Origin: Oegoconia quadripuncta
Lineage: Eukaryota; Arthropoda; Insecta; Lepidoptera; Autostichidae
Direction: 5' to 3'
DNA length: 64,000 nt
Assembly: GCA_949316235.1 (NCBI GenBank)
Contig: OX438741.1
Coordinates: 15,563,124-15,627,123, forward strand
Shown: positions 20,736 through 30,849 of the stretch, one piece after another
How the letters are laid out: each line of letters opens with the position of its first letter
How positions within the stretch are numbered: position 1 is the stretch's first letter
Notes under the pieces: generated by a model
The model's database searches: none
Told to the model about the DNA's origin: nothing
What the model saw: the letters and a program-made list of their open reading frames with translations, nothing else
Translations under genes and position numbers: made by a program

Positions 20736-21024
20736 GAGATTTGTCGGTCTTTTATGTGTTTTTAATGAAATGTGTAGGTATGTTGTTCTCTCTCTCACGC
20801 CGTTCACAATAACCCTCAGATGACGGAGCATAATGGGGGTGTAAGTACTTGCACATTATTATACGTATGACACAATTATTATTACATACTGTGCTACATT
20901 AAAAGAAACTCTTGTCGTTCTGCTTGATAATCTGTGGTTTCGCAACCCTTTTGGAGTCATACGCACTGCCTAGTAATTTTCTTACGACTTATAAAAGTCA
21001 ACCTGGATGGATGGTTACTATAAT

Positions 21025-21120
21025 AATAACAATACAATACAATACAATACAAATACTCTTTATTGCGCAAAATAATTTACAATAATTTTGCCGTACAATA
21101 ATTTACAATAATAACAATGC
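21025..21120 (-). mobile_element. LINE-C 3' tail with (TGTAT)n
   Basis: The minus strand reads GCGCAATAAAGAGTATTTGT followed by about four TGTAT units. The short UTR behind it holds an internal duplication of AATAATTTACAATAAT. Confidence 0.7.
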
Positions 21121-21129
21121 CGTGATCGA

Positions 21130-21290
21130 ACACTGCTTCTTAAAATACAAGAGCAATCTTAGTTTAAGGAGCAGGGCCCATTAATTGTTCTTAAGTGTAT
21201 CTGTTATGTACCTCCTAATTCTTTAATTCACTGATTGTAACTTAGCCTAAGTTTGAGTCAATAAACTTTTTATTATTTATTATTATAATT
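21130..21290 (+). mobile_element. LINE 3' UTR fragment with (TTA)n tail
   Basis: Ends TTTGAGTCAATAAACTTTTT ATTATTTATTATTAT: a polyadenylation-like signal followed by TTA repeats, typical of a LINE 3' end. Family not assigned. Confidence 0.45.
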
Positions 21291-21486
21291 AAAATTGTCA
21301 AATGCGATTTACTCTACTCACCTCAATGTGGGAAAGCGAGTTCGCATCACAGATTGTTAGCAGTAGTAAATGACAACAGTATTGCACTGTGTTTGATTGT
21401 AATCGGTTAAGCCGTTTCGAAGTTGTTTCGCTTTTAACATGGTTTGGTTTATCTGAATGATATAATGCTTGTTTTTTAAATTTTCT

Positions 21487-21602
21487 TTTTTTTATGCACA
21501 GCGGGCTAGCACTTGAACTCAATCACAGCTGATGTTAATTGAAGGCGAGGTCGAGAGTGGAAGCACCCTCACCCGGAACCCCCGCTTAATTTGGGGACTG
21601 GT
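21487..21602 (-). mobile_element. SINE-B 3' fragment
   Basis: Minus-strand tail with ACATCAGCTGTGATTGAGTT and the TTTGGGGACTGG body edge inverted on plus. Diverged and truncated at the 5' side. Confidence 0.7.
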
Positions 21603-21656
21603 TGTTTCATTCCAAACAGCAGGATCACCACAATGCTAACAACTTTGCTTCTAAAT

Positions 21657-21905
21657 GACGCCTGTTTAGTGTAGTGGTTAGAAACTCTGCTGCTATATAC
21701 CAAAAGGTCGCGGGTTCGAATCCCGCTAGGGGCATATGTTTGTATGATGAATACAGACATGTGTTCCTGAGTTATGGATGTTTTTCATTTATATGTGTAT
21801 TTATTTACAAAAAAAATGTATTTGTGTAGTTTATCAACCATCTGGTATCCATAATACAAGCCTAGTTGCTTAGTGTGGAACTAGATGGCGCTGTGTGTAT
21901 GTACA
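21657..21905 (+). mobile_element. SINE-A copy, full length
   Basis: GACGCCTGTTTAGTGTAGTG starts the tRNA-like head and GGTTCGAATCCC is the B box. The body TTTGTATGATGAATACAGAC leads to a 3' end TAGTTGCTTAGTGTGGAACT followed by AGATGGCGCTGTGTGTAT. Together with 48931-49163, the clearest full-length example here. Confidence 0.85.
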
Positions 21906-22076
21906 AAGATATTATTTGTTATTATTATTATTATAAATCCGCACAGCTTCCTCCGTAATTGTACTGCTAGAAATTGTCAAAGTAACCGACTTAGCTATCC
22001 CTACAAATGTATCATCAGATCCTTACCAAATTTATATGCGATCACCCTGATGATAAACCCTATCAAACACAAAAAC

Positions 22077-22167
22077 GGGTCAGTACGCTTCCACCTTCGA
22101 CCTCATCTTCACTTAACATCAGGTGTGATTGAGGTCAAGTACGAACTCGTCGTGCATAAAAAAAGTA
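22077..22167 (+). mobile_element. SINE-B 3' fragment
   Basis: GGGTCAGTACGCTTCCACCT to the AGTACGAACTCGTCGTGCAT A-rich end; no tRNA-like head. Confidence 0.75.
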
Positions 22168-22265
22168 ATCTTCAAAATCGGTTAACAATCGATTAAAATA
22201 AGGGATGTACTAACTTAAAATAATATATACAGACGAACAGTTTTTTGTTAACTTCTTTCTTTTCT

Positions 22266-22573
22266 TATATTATTATGTACTAGCTTTCCGCCCGCGGCTT
22301 CGCTTGGGTGGAATAACTTTATCGCGAAAATTTGTTTATCCCGCGGGACCTACTCAGTTTATCGGGATGAATAATAATATCCTATGTCTTGATCCAGGTT
22401 ATATTCTTTTTTTTTTTTTTTTTTTTTAAACGCCTGAAGTAAATAAGGTATATATTCTACCTATATACCAAATGTCATTCAAATCCGTTCACCTGTTTCG
22501 CCGTGATTGAGCAACAATTAAACATACAAATGAATAAAACTCCAAAGTTTCACATTTATAATATTAGTTGGAT
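22266..22573 (+). mobile_element. RTE-related SINE ('ACTAGCTTTCCGCCCGCGGC')
   Basis: ACTAGCTTTCCGCCCGCGGC, then ACTTTATCGCGAAAATTTGT, TCAAATCCGTTCACCTGTTT and an end TATAATATTAG. This is a very widespread lepidopteran short-repeat type; a second copy lies at 33888-34112. A T-run (about 22 T) near 22408-22428 interrupts it. Confidence 0.75.
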
Positions 22574-22574
22574 G

Positions 22575-22690
22575 TGGAACTTGAATGAATAGGCATTTAC
22601 TGGGTGCTCGTGATACATCTTCGGCTACATCGTCACTTTCCATCAGGTGAGATTGTAGCCAAACGCGAAACCAGGTTTTAATAAAAACAA
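22575..22690 (+). mobile_element. LINE-E 3' end
   Basis: GAATGAATAGGCATTTACTG, ACATCGTCACTTTCCATCAG and GTGAGATTGTAGCCAAACGC match the end of 30850-31078; ends in an A-rich tail. Confidence 0.7.
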
Positions 22691-22699
22691 AAAAAAAAC

Positions 22700-22765
22700 T
22701 ATTGTTTGGGATATCTTAAACCACCCCATTTGGGATACAGGTCGTGACGTTATGTATATATGTAC
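22700..22765 (+). repeat. dispersed repeat D (GGGATATCT..ACCACCCCA)
   Basis: TTTGGGATATCTTAAACCAC CCCATTTGGGAT, then GGTCGTGACGTTATGTATA. Related stretches occur at 34440-34520, 46085-46275 (minus) and 48838-48912. Class unknown. Confidence 0.5.
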
Positions 22766-22880
22766 TGACGGCCATATTAATGGGGTAGTCTCAGGATTGA
22801 GATCGAGTCTCACTCTGAATACTATTTTTTGATACTGTTCAAATTCAAAATGGTCTCTAGGAATTTGAATCTCTCTATAA

Positions 22881-23209
22881 CCGCCTCCGTGGCTCAATGT
22901 ATACAACATTGGGTTTACGTTTCGGAGGTCGCGGGTTCGATCCCCAGCGGGGTACATATTTAGTACTCGGTTTGGTTGGTGGTAGGGCATATTAAATGTC
23001 CGCCTGCCTAGCTACCACCATCTTATCTAAATCTGCCGCCAAACAGCAATTTTAATAGCATTGTTGTATTCCGGTTGTCAGAGATAAGATAGCCAGTCCC
23101 CCAAATAATATGGGGTTTCCGGGTCAGTACGCTACCATCTTCGGCCTCATCTTCACTTAACATCAGGTGTGATTGAGGTCAAGTGCTAACTCGTTGTGGA
23201 TAAAAAAAA
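22881..23209 (+). mobile_element. SINE-B copy, full length
   Basis: All blocks are present: head CCGCCTCCGTGGCTCAATGT, B box GGTTCGATCCCC, CTACCACCATCTTATCTAAA, CAGAGATAAGATAGCCAGTC, ACATCAGGTGTGATTGAGGT, A-rich end. A good reference copy for the family in this window. Confidence 0.88.
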
Positions 23210-23541
23210 TTTGGAATAGTCTTTTTGGAATAATGGTATAACTAATACTTATGTGTGAATGGAAAATAAATGGTATTACACAGAACATTCACCTATTTTG
23301 CAGTCGGTTAAAAAGGCCTACCACAGCATATCGGAGTAGTACTAATCGGCTACAACTGCCAAACAAACGGAACAAAAATTCCAATTTCGCTAAAACCCGT
23401 ATAAATATTTGTTCAAAAGCGTCAGATTCTAAATAAACACTCCCCTGATGAAGATAAATACACGTTTGCGAATAAATATACTGTAGGTGAGTCGTCGCTG
23501 ATTTAATTTGTGTCTCTTGAACTGGTGTTTGTTTTTTTCAG

Positions 23542-23597
23542 AGTTGAACAGAGGCGAGAGGCAGAGAATTTCAAGCAGTACATAATATACATATGAT
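23542..23597 (+). other. candidate 3' splice site and exon start
   Basis: A pyrimidine run ending GTTTGTTTTTTTCAG (23527-23541) is followed by a frame reading VEQRREAENFKQYI before a LINE-A piece. The acceptor is strong by eye; the exon is only about 55 bp before LINE sequence starts. May be chance. Confidence 0.2.
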
Positions 23598-24072
23598 AAA
23601 CATGATGTCAATACAAGAAATAAAGATAAACTTGCAGGTCACATAAGTCGCCTCCACAAAGTCAGTAATTCATTCAAAGGGTTATGTATACGCTTTTTCA
23701 ATAAAGTTCCTGTTGATATACAAAATCTTCCTTTCAATAAATTTAAAGATACTATAAAACAGAAACTTATTAAGAAAGCATATTATAAAATATCAGATTA
23801 TTTAGATGATAAACAATCATGGACATAACCAGCCCGTTCGCATAACCAGGCTATTTCACAATTAAAATAATGAAATATTATAATATAAAATAATAATTTT
23901 GTAATATAAAAACCTTTTTTTAAAAGAGCGACCTCTCGAGTTTCTTGCTTGTTCTTCTCAGGGGAAAATTACCTTTTGAACAAGCAGTAGCTTTAAAAAT
24001 GTAAAATCTGACTATTTTAAGTGTACCCTGTGTACCTACAAAATAAAGCATTTTTTGATTTTGATTTTGATT
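23598..24072 (+). mobile_element. LINE-A 3' fragment
   Basis: Starts in the RT C-terminus (NTRNKDKLAGHISRLHKVSN) and runs through DDKQSWT, the stop and the full 3' UTR to ATTTTGATTTTGATT. Nearly identical to the corresponding part of 15299-17470. Confidence 0.9.
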
Positions 24073-24275
24073 ATCATAATGTATGTATGTGCTGTTTGAA
24101 ATTCACACAGCCTATTCACCGTATGAAAAAAATAGGGCAAACGAGGTAAGTGAAGTAGAAGGTATTGGCTTAGGTAGTTTTTTTTTCAAAACCATCATCA
24201 AATCAAAAAATTCATTCCGTGTACTAGTTTTCACTTCGACGTTTCACAATAATAAAAACTCAGATGTAAATACTT

Positions 24276-24400
24276 TTTTTTGTGCACCTCGGATTCGTAC
24301 TTGACCTCAATCACACCTGATGTTAAGTGAAGATGAGGTCGAAGGTGGAAGCGTACTGACCCGGAAACCCCAACACGTTTGGGGGACTGGCTATCTATTG
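24276..24400 (-). mobile_element. SINE-B 3' fragment
   Basis: Minus-strand tail from GGACTGG (body) to the T-run on plus; truncated at a point close to the break in 52392-52632. Confidence 0.75.
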
Positions 24401-24429
24401 TTAAAAATTTGAGAAGTAAATGTTTATTT

Positions 24430-26206
24430 TACATACATACATACATACATAATGTCACGCCTGTTTCCCGTTGGGGTAGGCAGAGACCACAGACTTCCAC
24501 TTGCTACGATCCTGACACACCTCTTCTGCTTCCTTCACTCTCATAAGGTTGTTCATACATGCTCGTCGGTTTAGGGTACTCTTGACTTGGCCTTTCTTTA
24601 AGACGTCCCCGATTTGATCGTACCATGATTCGCCGTGGTCTTCCCCTACCAACACTACCATCCACATTCGCTTTGTATATCTCTTTCGTAAGTCTTCTTT
24701 CATTCATCCTCTCCACATGTCCAAACCATCTCAGCATACCTTTTTCAATCTTTGTCACTACATCTTCATTCACACTGCTTAACTCCCTAATTACACTATT
24801 TCTGATTCTATCTTTCAGAGTCACCCCATTCATACTTCTCAATGATCTCATTTCCACTGCATTTATTCTACTTTCATTCTTCTTTTGCCATACCCAGCAT
24901 TCACTCCCGTAAGTCAGTGTTGGAACCAGCACCCCGCCATGAACAGCCAGACGAGCTTTTTTGGACACATTCTGGCTCCTCATAAAGGCATGCAGTGCTC
25001 CATTTACCTGATTTCCGGCATTCACTCTTCTTTCGATGTCCTTCTCACACTTACCATCCCTTGTAAACAGTGAACCCAAATACACAAATTCACGCACTTG
25101 CTCCACTTTTTCTCCGTCTATCAAAATATTGCAATCCGTCATACATACCCCTCTCTCAAATACCATAACTTTCGTTTTAATCACATTGACTTTCATTCCT
25201 TTTTCTTTCAAAACCGTATTCATAAGTGTTAACATCTCTTGTAACTCCTCTTGGGACGACGCAAGGATTACTTGATCATCGGCATAGAGGAGACATTTGA
25301 CAAGTAACCCATTCATTCTCAATCCACATTCATACTCTTTCAATATTTGCAGGCAACTGTCCATGAATAAGTTAAACAGCCATGGGGACGCAACACAACC
25401 CTGTCTAACACCTTTCTCGATGCTAAACCATTTGGTATACGCCCCATTAATCCTGACACAAGCACTGGAATCTCCATAAAGTGATTTCAGTGCTCGTATC
25501 AAGTTGCTGTCTACCCCATACATAGACAATGCTGACCACAATTCATTCCTCATCACTTTGTCATAGGCCTTTTCCAAATCCACGAAAGCGCAATAGACTT
25601 TTTGGTCTTTTGACAGGAATTTTTCGGCTATGCATCGCAAGGAAAAGACCTGATCCATACATCCCATTCCTCTTCTAAATCCTGCTTGTACGTCCCATAT
25701 TTTTTCATCCGTCTCGGCAATTACCCTTTCAATTAACACTTTTGCATACAATTTGCCGACAATGCTGAGAAGGCTGATTCCTCTATAATTTTTGCAGTCT
25801 TGCTGTGACCCTTTCCCTTTGTAAAGCGGAACGATGACAGCCTTGCACCAGTCAGATGGAACTTGGCCGCTTCTCCAGCATAAATTAAAAAGGCGGTACA
25901 GTTGACTTGCCACTATGCCATGTCCAGCCTTCAGCATCTCGACTGAAACTCTATCATACCCTACAGCCTTACCTGACTTCATACCTTTCAACGCTTTCAG
26001 AATCTCATCCATGCTTATTTCGTCATACGATTCGACACTTATATGTGAGGCGCGTGCAGGTATTTCTACCTGCATCTCCTCTCTATCAAACAAACTTTCA
26101 AAGTATTCCTTCCATCTCTTCAATATGTGTTCTTCCCCTTTCAACATACTTCCATCCTGGTCTCTGATTTTAATCAGCTCAGAGGTTGTCGTTTTACCCC
26201 TGGCTG
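24430..26206 (-). mobile_element. RTE-1 copy, 5'-truncated
   Basis: The 3' end on the minus strand carries a TATG/TACA microsatellite tail (24432-24452 on plus), preceded by CCCAACGGGAAACAGGCGTG. Coding continues upstream of the first Met to about 26205 (TTTSELIKIRDQDGS). Fragments of the same family are at 1036-1176 and 37668-37917. Confidence 0.85.
24504..26147 (-). CDS. RTE-type reverse transcriptase
   Basis: Non-LTR retrotransposon polymerase. RT motifs in order: CKNYRGISLLSIVGKLYAKV (about residue 117), VQAGFRRGMGCMDQVFSLRC (about 152), YCAFVDLEKAYDKVM (about 184), KGVRQGCVASPWLFNLFMD (about 243), catalytic YADDQVIL (about 288), then FVYLGSLFTRDGK (about 354) and a KIEKGMLRWFGHVERMN C-terminal block. 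Near 24630 the frame slips by one: the family ending (KKGQVKSTLNRRACMNNLMR, ending VVSAYPNGKQA at 24455) is found in the next frame. So the C-terminal 60 or so residues printed by this frame are out of register. The upstream endonuclease is lost. Confidence 0.9.
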   Translation of the reverse strand: MLKGEEHILKRWKEYFESLFDREEMQVEIPARASHISVESYDEISMDEILKALKGMKSGKAVGYDRVSVEMLKAGHGIVASQLYRLFNLCWRSGQVPSDWCKAVIVPLYKGKGSQQDCKNYRGISLLSIVGKLYAKVLIERVIAETDEKIWDVQAGFRRGMGCMDQVFSLRCIAEKFLSKDQKVYCAFVDLEKAYDKVMRNELWSALSMYGVDSNLIRALKSLYGDSSACVRINGAYTKWFSIEKGVRQGCVASPWLFNLFMDSCLQILKEYECGLRMNGLLVKCLLYADDQVILASSQEELQEMLTLMNTVLKEKGMKVNVIKTKVMVFERGVCMTDCNILIDGEKVEQVREFVYLGSLFTRDGKCEKDIERRVNAGNQVNGALHAFMRSQNVSKKARLAVHGGVLVPTLTYGSECWVWQKKNESRINAVEMRSLRSMNGVTLKDRIRNSVIRELSSVNEDVVTKIEKGMLRWFGHVERMNERRLTKEIYKANVDGSVGRGRPRRIMVRSNRGRLKERPSQEYPKPTSMYEQPYESEGSRRGVSGS

Positions 26207-26299
26207 TTCTTATATATATGTTTATTTTATTTATTTATATTATGTTTGTCCGTTCTTTAGACCCATCTGTAGCTTAAACGGCTTGACCGATTTTGAAGT

Positions 26300-26367
26300 T
26301 TTAATATGCAAGAGATTCTCAAGTGTCAACTTAAGGTCATCTCACTCTTGAGAACGGTTTATTAATA
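26300..26367 (-). mobile_element. half-MITE with GGCCCGTATTAAT end
   Basis: The minus strand starts AGGCCCGTATTAATAAACCG TTCTCAAGAGTGAGAT, similar to the termini of 6481-6631. Only one end is seen because the SINE-C head begins here. Confidence 0.4.
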
Positions 26368-26785
26368 CGGGCCTAAGTGTAGTGGTAGAGCCACGCTGTA
26401 AGCTATTAGCTTGCAGCATGAATGGGCCGGCTCGACCGGGGAAGTACCACCCTCTCGCAGAAGACCGACGTCTGAGTAGTGGCATTTTGACACTGCGCTT
26501 CGTCTGGTGAGCGAGGGCGCCGGAGGCCCACCTTCCAGTCTCTCTCCAGAATGGTAGCGGTATTTAAAGAGTTAGTACCCCAGGAGGGTACCAGCACTGC
26601 TGGAGAATCCCTTATCGCTCAGGCTGCCCTACTTATTCTGGGGTGGACACCTTCCTCAAAGGCCGGCAACGCATCTGTGACCCTTTTGGTGTTGCGGGTG
26701 CCCATGGGCGGCGGTGATTGCTTTCCATCAGGTGACCCGCATGCTCGTTTGCCGCCCTCTCATATAAAAAAAAAAAAAAAAAAAA
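26368..26785 (+). mobile_element. SINE-C: tRNA-like head, R1-ORF1-like middle, Zenon-type 3' end
   Basis: Head GGCCTAAGTGTAGTGGTAGA with a B-box-like GGCTCGACCGG. The middle (26573-26650) reads ACCCCAGGAGGGTACC, GGAGAATCCC and TATTCTGGGGTGGAC, the same ordered blocks found near the start of the R1-like ORF1 at 41058-41135. The end ACCTTCCTCAAAGGCCGGCA to CTCTCATATA plus 20 A is the 3' end of the LINE at 20236-20522. Non-coding; probably a pol III transcript moved by a LINE that recognises its tail. Its target duplication is not obvious. Confidence 0.75.
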
Positions 26786-27288
26786 GAACCACCGCTAGAA
26801 AACCTGCTTTCAAAGAGTTACAGTGCCACAGACAAACACACTTAGCGGTAAAACAACACCCCTCTTTTTGCGTCTGGGGCAATAAAATTGCAATTGTCAA
26901 AGCGTGACTGTTGCGGAACTCTGAAAATCTGAAATCATCAACCCGCCCAGAGTGTGACGAGATTAGGGATTTGACGCAATTAGAGAGGGTGGGGATATCC
27001 TCTCATGAAATGTGATGAAAATCGCGGGGAGAGGATTATGTTCAACAAAACGATGGACATGGCTGTTGATATGACGTGTGTTTCTTCATCCATTAATATA
27101 TTGTATCCTGTTTTCTTCATAATACCGACATTCATGTGTGATAATGTATATTTTTATAGATCCTATTAATGATAATAACTACACTGGAAAATATAATAAT
27201 AGTAATTCTGTAATTAGTGTTCCGCGGTGAAATTAGGTCACACCTATGGTCAAAGCCAAAAATGCTTCTTTTTTTTTTTTTTCGAAAT
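26786..27288. other. no recognised feature
   Basis: AT-rich to mixed; no repeat family or exon candidate seen. Confidence 0.4.
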
Positions 27289-27411
27289 ATACTTGTTCTT
27301 CTCAGAGGAAAATTCCATTTTGAACAAGCAGTAGCTTAAAAAATGTAAAATCAGACTATTTTAAGTGTACCCTGTGTACCTACAAAATAAAGCATTTTTT
27401 GATTTTGATTT
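27289..27411 (+). mobile_element. LINE-A 3' UTR fragment
   Basis: CTTGTTCTTCTCAGAGGAAA to AAAGCATTTTTTGATTTTGA; short 3'-end-only copy. Confidence 0.85.
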
Positions 27412-27567
27412 TACAATTTCTACATTAAAAATACTTTTTTCACCTCGTCTAAAAGACATTTGCCGATTCAGAACAAAATAGACCGGGTAAAGTGACGTTT
27501 GAAACTCACATCCCCTTAACAGTCGCATTATAATTTTGCAATATTTTCATCTGTTAAATATATATTT

Positions 27568-27864
27568 AGGGCGGTAATATACGACAGATTTTGTGTCCGA
27601 TTGATCAGGACTATCTGATCCTATTTACTCGATACACGTCCGATTGTTAGGTCAGACTTTTCCTGAACTTAGTCGTTCTTGAGCTTTCATCTCCAGTGCT
27701 TGTATACGGAGAAGAAAGAAAAAATGGATGACGAATTAATGTTACTTATTGTATATTTGCTCGTGTTGACGAAAGAAGAAAAAACCGGTAATCTATCGGA
27801 TAGTCGGATCAGACTATCGGATCCAACGAACTGATGGAAAAATCTGACATGTGTTCCCAGCCCT
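27568..27864 (+). mobile_element. PIF/Harbinger-like MITE with a short start-codon frame
   Basis: The ends AGGGCGGTAATATACGACAG ATTTT and AGGGCTGGGAACACATGTCA GATTTT (reverse complement of the right) are imperfect inverted repeats of about 26 bp. The interior has palindromic GATAGTCGGATCAGACTATC and a frame MDDELMLLIVYLLVLTKEEK from 27724. Insect Harbinger proteins often begin with a similar acidic-hydrophobic start, so this may be a deletion derivative. A clean target duplication was not found. Confidence 0.5.
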
Positions 27865-28122
27865 AACCTTGAAATATTGAATTAGTGAAGTCAAGTTAGT
27901 TAAATAAAAAAAAATAACACCAATAAGAACATTTCCAACATTTTTTTATCGTTGATTTCATGCCTGGTTGAATTTCTGAATGCGCACCCAAACAAATTAT
28001 TTTAAATATAAAAGGCGGGTAGCTAATTATCTTGCTTCTGCTTTTATTAAATTGTTTATGTTTCAAAAAGTCGATTAAAGAAGAAGTAAATTCAACGAAA
28101 TACAATAATTGGATACCAATAG

Positions 28123-28373
28123 AGTTAAATAATATAAATAAATAAATAATATTTTGGACACTTACACCAATCATCTAGTCCCAAACTAAGCAAAGCTTGT
28201 GCTATGGATACAAGATAATCGGATAAACATACATAAATATTTATATAAACATCCAAGACTCGGGAATAAATGTTCGTATTCATCACACAAACATTTACCC
28301 CTCCCGGGATTCGAACCCGCAACCGTTGGTTTCGCTGATAGGGTCACTATCCACTACACCAATCGGTCGTTAA
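28123..28373 (-). mobile_element. SINE-A copy
   Basis: Minus-strand copy with B box GGTTCGAATCCCG and a (TAAA)-type tail; nearly the same as 332-571 including the variant 3' part GACTAGATGATTGGTGTAAG. Confidence 0.82.
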
Positions 28374-28524
28374 AGGTAGAAGTTTCTAATATTGAATTGA
28401 GTTTTCTATGAGTCGCGCAAAAAATATCTGTAAGCGTATGCCTGCTCAATAATTCTTTGGTCTTGACGAAATAAATGCTAATTTTATTTTATTTCAATTG
28501 TATTTCTTACATTTAATTTACTTA

Positions 28525-28635
28525 TTTATTTATTTACAAAAAAAAAATGTATTTGTGTAGTTTATCAACCATCTGGGATCCATAATACAAGCCTAGTTGC
28601 TTAGTGTGGCACTAGATGGCGCTGGTGTATTTGCA
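28525..28635 (+). mobile_element. SINE-A 3' half
   Basis: Begins after the tRNA-like head, at an A-run then TGTATTTGTGTAGTTTATCA, and ends AGATGGCGCTGGTGTATTTG. Confidence 0.75.
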
Positions 28636-28639
28636 AAGA

Positions 28640-29084
28640 TTAGTTTATTATATATATTATTATATTACATTTAATATTTTGCTCACTGATATAGCCCTTC
28701 ATTTTTTTAATTTATTTATTTGAGAGGCAAACGTGTTTACCTAAAATTACATATGTAAGTCATGTGCACTTGAATCAAATCACTTGCTCTGGAATAAAAA
28801 TCAGCACTCGCAATAAATACCGTCTTTGCTTTCTTGTTGATCATAACTCCTCCTTCATGACAACTCTGATTATCACATTTTTATTCTAAACTCAAATGTA
28901 TCATTATATGTCGTTGTTGAGTTGAGTTTGTCAAGACAAATCGAACGAACTCAAACTCCATTTGTGCCATTGCAGCATATACATACTTTTTATACCTATG
29001 TTTTGTTTGTACATTTATTTTTATTGCCATGTTCTATAAAATGCTGTCTACATATTTAAATTAACGTGCTCCCTCAGCAAAAGT
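28640..29084. other. no recognised feature
   Basis: AT-rich; the segment may belong to the LINE 3' UTR that ends at 29255 but no coding supports it. Confidence 0.35.
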
Positions 29085-29255
29085 GCCCACTTAGTACATA
29101 CTAAGGTTGAGCTACCTTGATCTGGTTTTTATTACTGTAGGTACTATAGTCTAAATTATGTGTACTACTTTTGTATTAATTACTTATAAATATTATTTAA
29201 TGTATGTGTGTGGCTGGAGAAACAAATAAACCTTTATCTATCTATCTATCTAAAA
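29085..29255 (+). mobile_element. LINE-H 3' UTR with (TATC)n tail
   Basis: GTGTGTGGCTGGAGAAACAA ATAAACCTTTATCTATCTATC: polyadenylation-like AATAAA then tetranucleotide repeats. A reversed piece with (GATA)n is at 51488-51835. Confidence 0.55.
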
Positions 29256-29435
29256 TCAAAGCTTTTTTTTATTGTAGTTCCTACAGCCACCTTCCAGCTC
29301 TTCCATCAGTTTAATGATGCTGTTGATTGCATTGTTATCCGACTTACAAAAATATGCAAATGTTAGGTCAATTGAACACTGCAAAATACGGCAAATTTAA
29401 GTTGTAATATTTGGTGAAACTATATAAAAGCTTGT

Positions 29436-29724
29436 ATTTTTTTTATGCACAACGGATTGGTACTTGACCTCAATCACACCTGATGTTAAGTGAAGATGAG
29501 GTCGATGGTGGAAGCGTACTGACCCGGAAACCCCAACACAATGCTATTAACATTGCTGCTTGGCGGCAGATTTAGATTGGTGGTAGCTAGCCAGGCGGAC
29601 ATTTAAAATGCCCTACCACCAACCAAATCGCGTACTTAAACATGTACCCCGCTGGAGATCGAACCCGCGACCTCCGAATCGTAAACCCAATGTTCTTTAC
29701 ATTGAGCCACGGAGGCGGAGGCGG
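29436..29724 (-). mobile_element. SINE-B copy with internal deletion
   Basis: The minus strand has head and tail, but the segment between CCCAACACA and ATGCTATTAACATTG is missing (the CAGAGATAAGATAGCCAG block). At the 5' end the GCCTCC unit is duplicated (GGAGGCGGAGGCGG on plus). Confidence 0.85.
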
Positions 29725-30105
29725 TAAAAGTACTAATAGTACAGAACACTGATTGCACGAGTCCAGACTCGCACTTGGTCTGTTTTTGTTTTATTATGTG
29801 CGTGTGGGAAGAGACGAATATAATAAAAGACGCGATAGAAACAAAAATAGATTTGGTCTCAATATTGACAAATATTTTTAGAATTTATCGCATCAAGACT
29901 ATGGAGACGCCATTTATTCTTATACCTACTAGTATTTTCCCGCTGGTTTACCCACGTGGAATTAGTTAATACGCATAATTTTACCACATTAGGATTAAAA
30001 GTATCCTTTATCATATCTGGGGAATATTCTACCATACGAGTATGTATCTAAAAATCATTTTTAAAATTCTTAGCTCTACATTATTTTTTTTTGTATTCAG
30101 TATAT
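29725..30105. other. no recognised feature
   Basis: AT-rich single-copy-looking DNA. Confidence 0.35.
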
Positions 30106-30485
30106 AATAGGATGCAGAATGCAAGTGGTAACGACACGAGACACAACAAGCAAAAGAAACGATATAAGAGACAAGAGATTCTTCTCTTGACACAAAAGGC
30201 AAAAGACATAATATACAAAACAGAAGAAGCAAAGACAAATGATACAAGAGGTAACAATACACAAGACACAATACACAAGAGGCAAATGACATAAGGCACA
30301 AAAGGAAAATACACAAAACAGAAGCTGAAAATGACACAAGGCACAAAAGAAAACATACACAAGGCACAAGAGGCACAAGACTGGGCTACTTCAAGATAAG
30401 ATAGGATACGCTAAAATAAGACAACACAAAGAACACAAGACGCAAGACGAGAGATTCAAGACACAAAACACAAGAGGCAACGCAA
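30106..30485. repeat. degenerate purine-rich tandem array (ACACAAGAGGC-like)
   Basis: About 380 bp made of variants of (G)ACACAAGAGG/CACAAAAG. One strand is almost purine and C only, so the minus strand is stop-poor and yields Leu/Cys/Phe-rich frames with no biological support. The unit is not strictly periodic. Confidence 0.75.
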
Positions 30486-30493
30486 AGTTTCAA

Positions 30494-30824
30494 CCGCCTC
30501 CGTGGCTCAATGTAAACAACATTAGGTTTACGATTCGGAGGGCGCGGGTTCGATCAACAACGGGTTACATGTTTAAGTACTCGGTTTGGTTGGTGGTAGG
30601 GCATTTTTAAAAACTTTTAATTTTTAAACCACCATCTTATCTAAATCTGCCGCCAAGCAGCAATGTTAATAGCATTGTTGTGTTCCGATTGTCAGAGATA
30701 AGATAGCCAGTCCTCCAAATATTCCGGGTTTCCGGGTCAGTACGCTTCCACCTTCGACCTTATCTTCACTTAACATCAGGTGTGATTGAGGTCATGTACG
30801 AACCCGTCATGCATAAAAAAAAAG
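30494..30824 (+). mobile_element. SINE-B copy
   Basis: Head to tail present; the B box is intact (GGTTCGATC) but CCCCAGCGGGGTAC is altered to AACAACGGGTTAC, and the GTCCGCCTGGCTAGC part is replaced by A/T-rich sequence. Confidence 0.85.
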
Positions 30825-30849
30825 AAAAATACAAAATAAATAATAATAA

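Noticed and set aside
21657..21735. tRNA gene-like sequences with A and B boxes (also 39754, 48931, 63711)
   Set aside because: Multiple copies with the same non-tRNA body and tail; they are SINE heads, and several have damaged boxes.
24625..26277. Plus-strand frames opposite the RTE reverse transcriptase
   Set aside because: Antisense shadows; Ser/Thr/Leu/Phe-rich and without homology, while the minus frame has all RT motifs.
30029..30378. Cys/Leu/Phe-rich membrane-like frames on the minus strand
   Set aside because: Come from the degenerate purine-rich tandem array; hydrophobicity is a composition effect.
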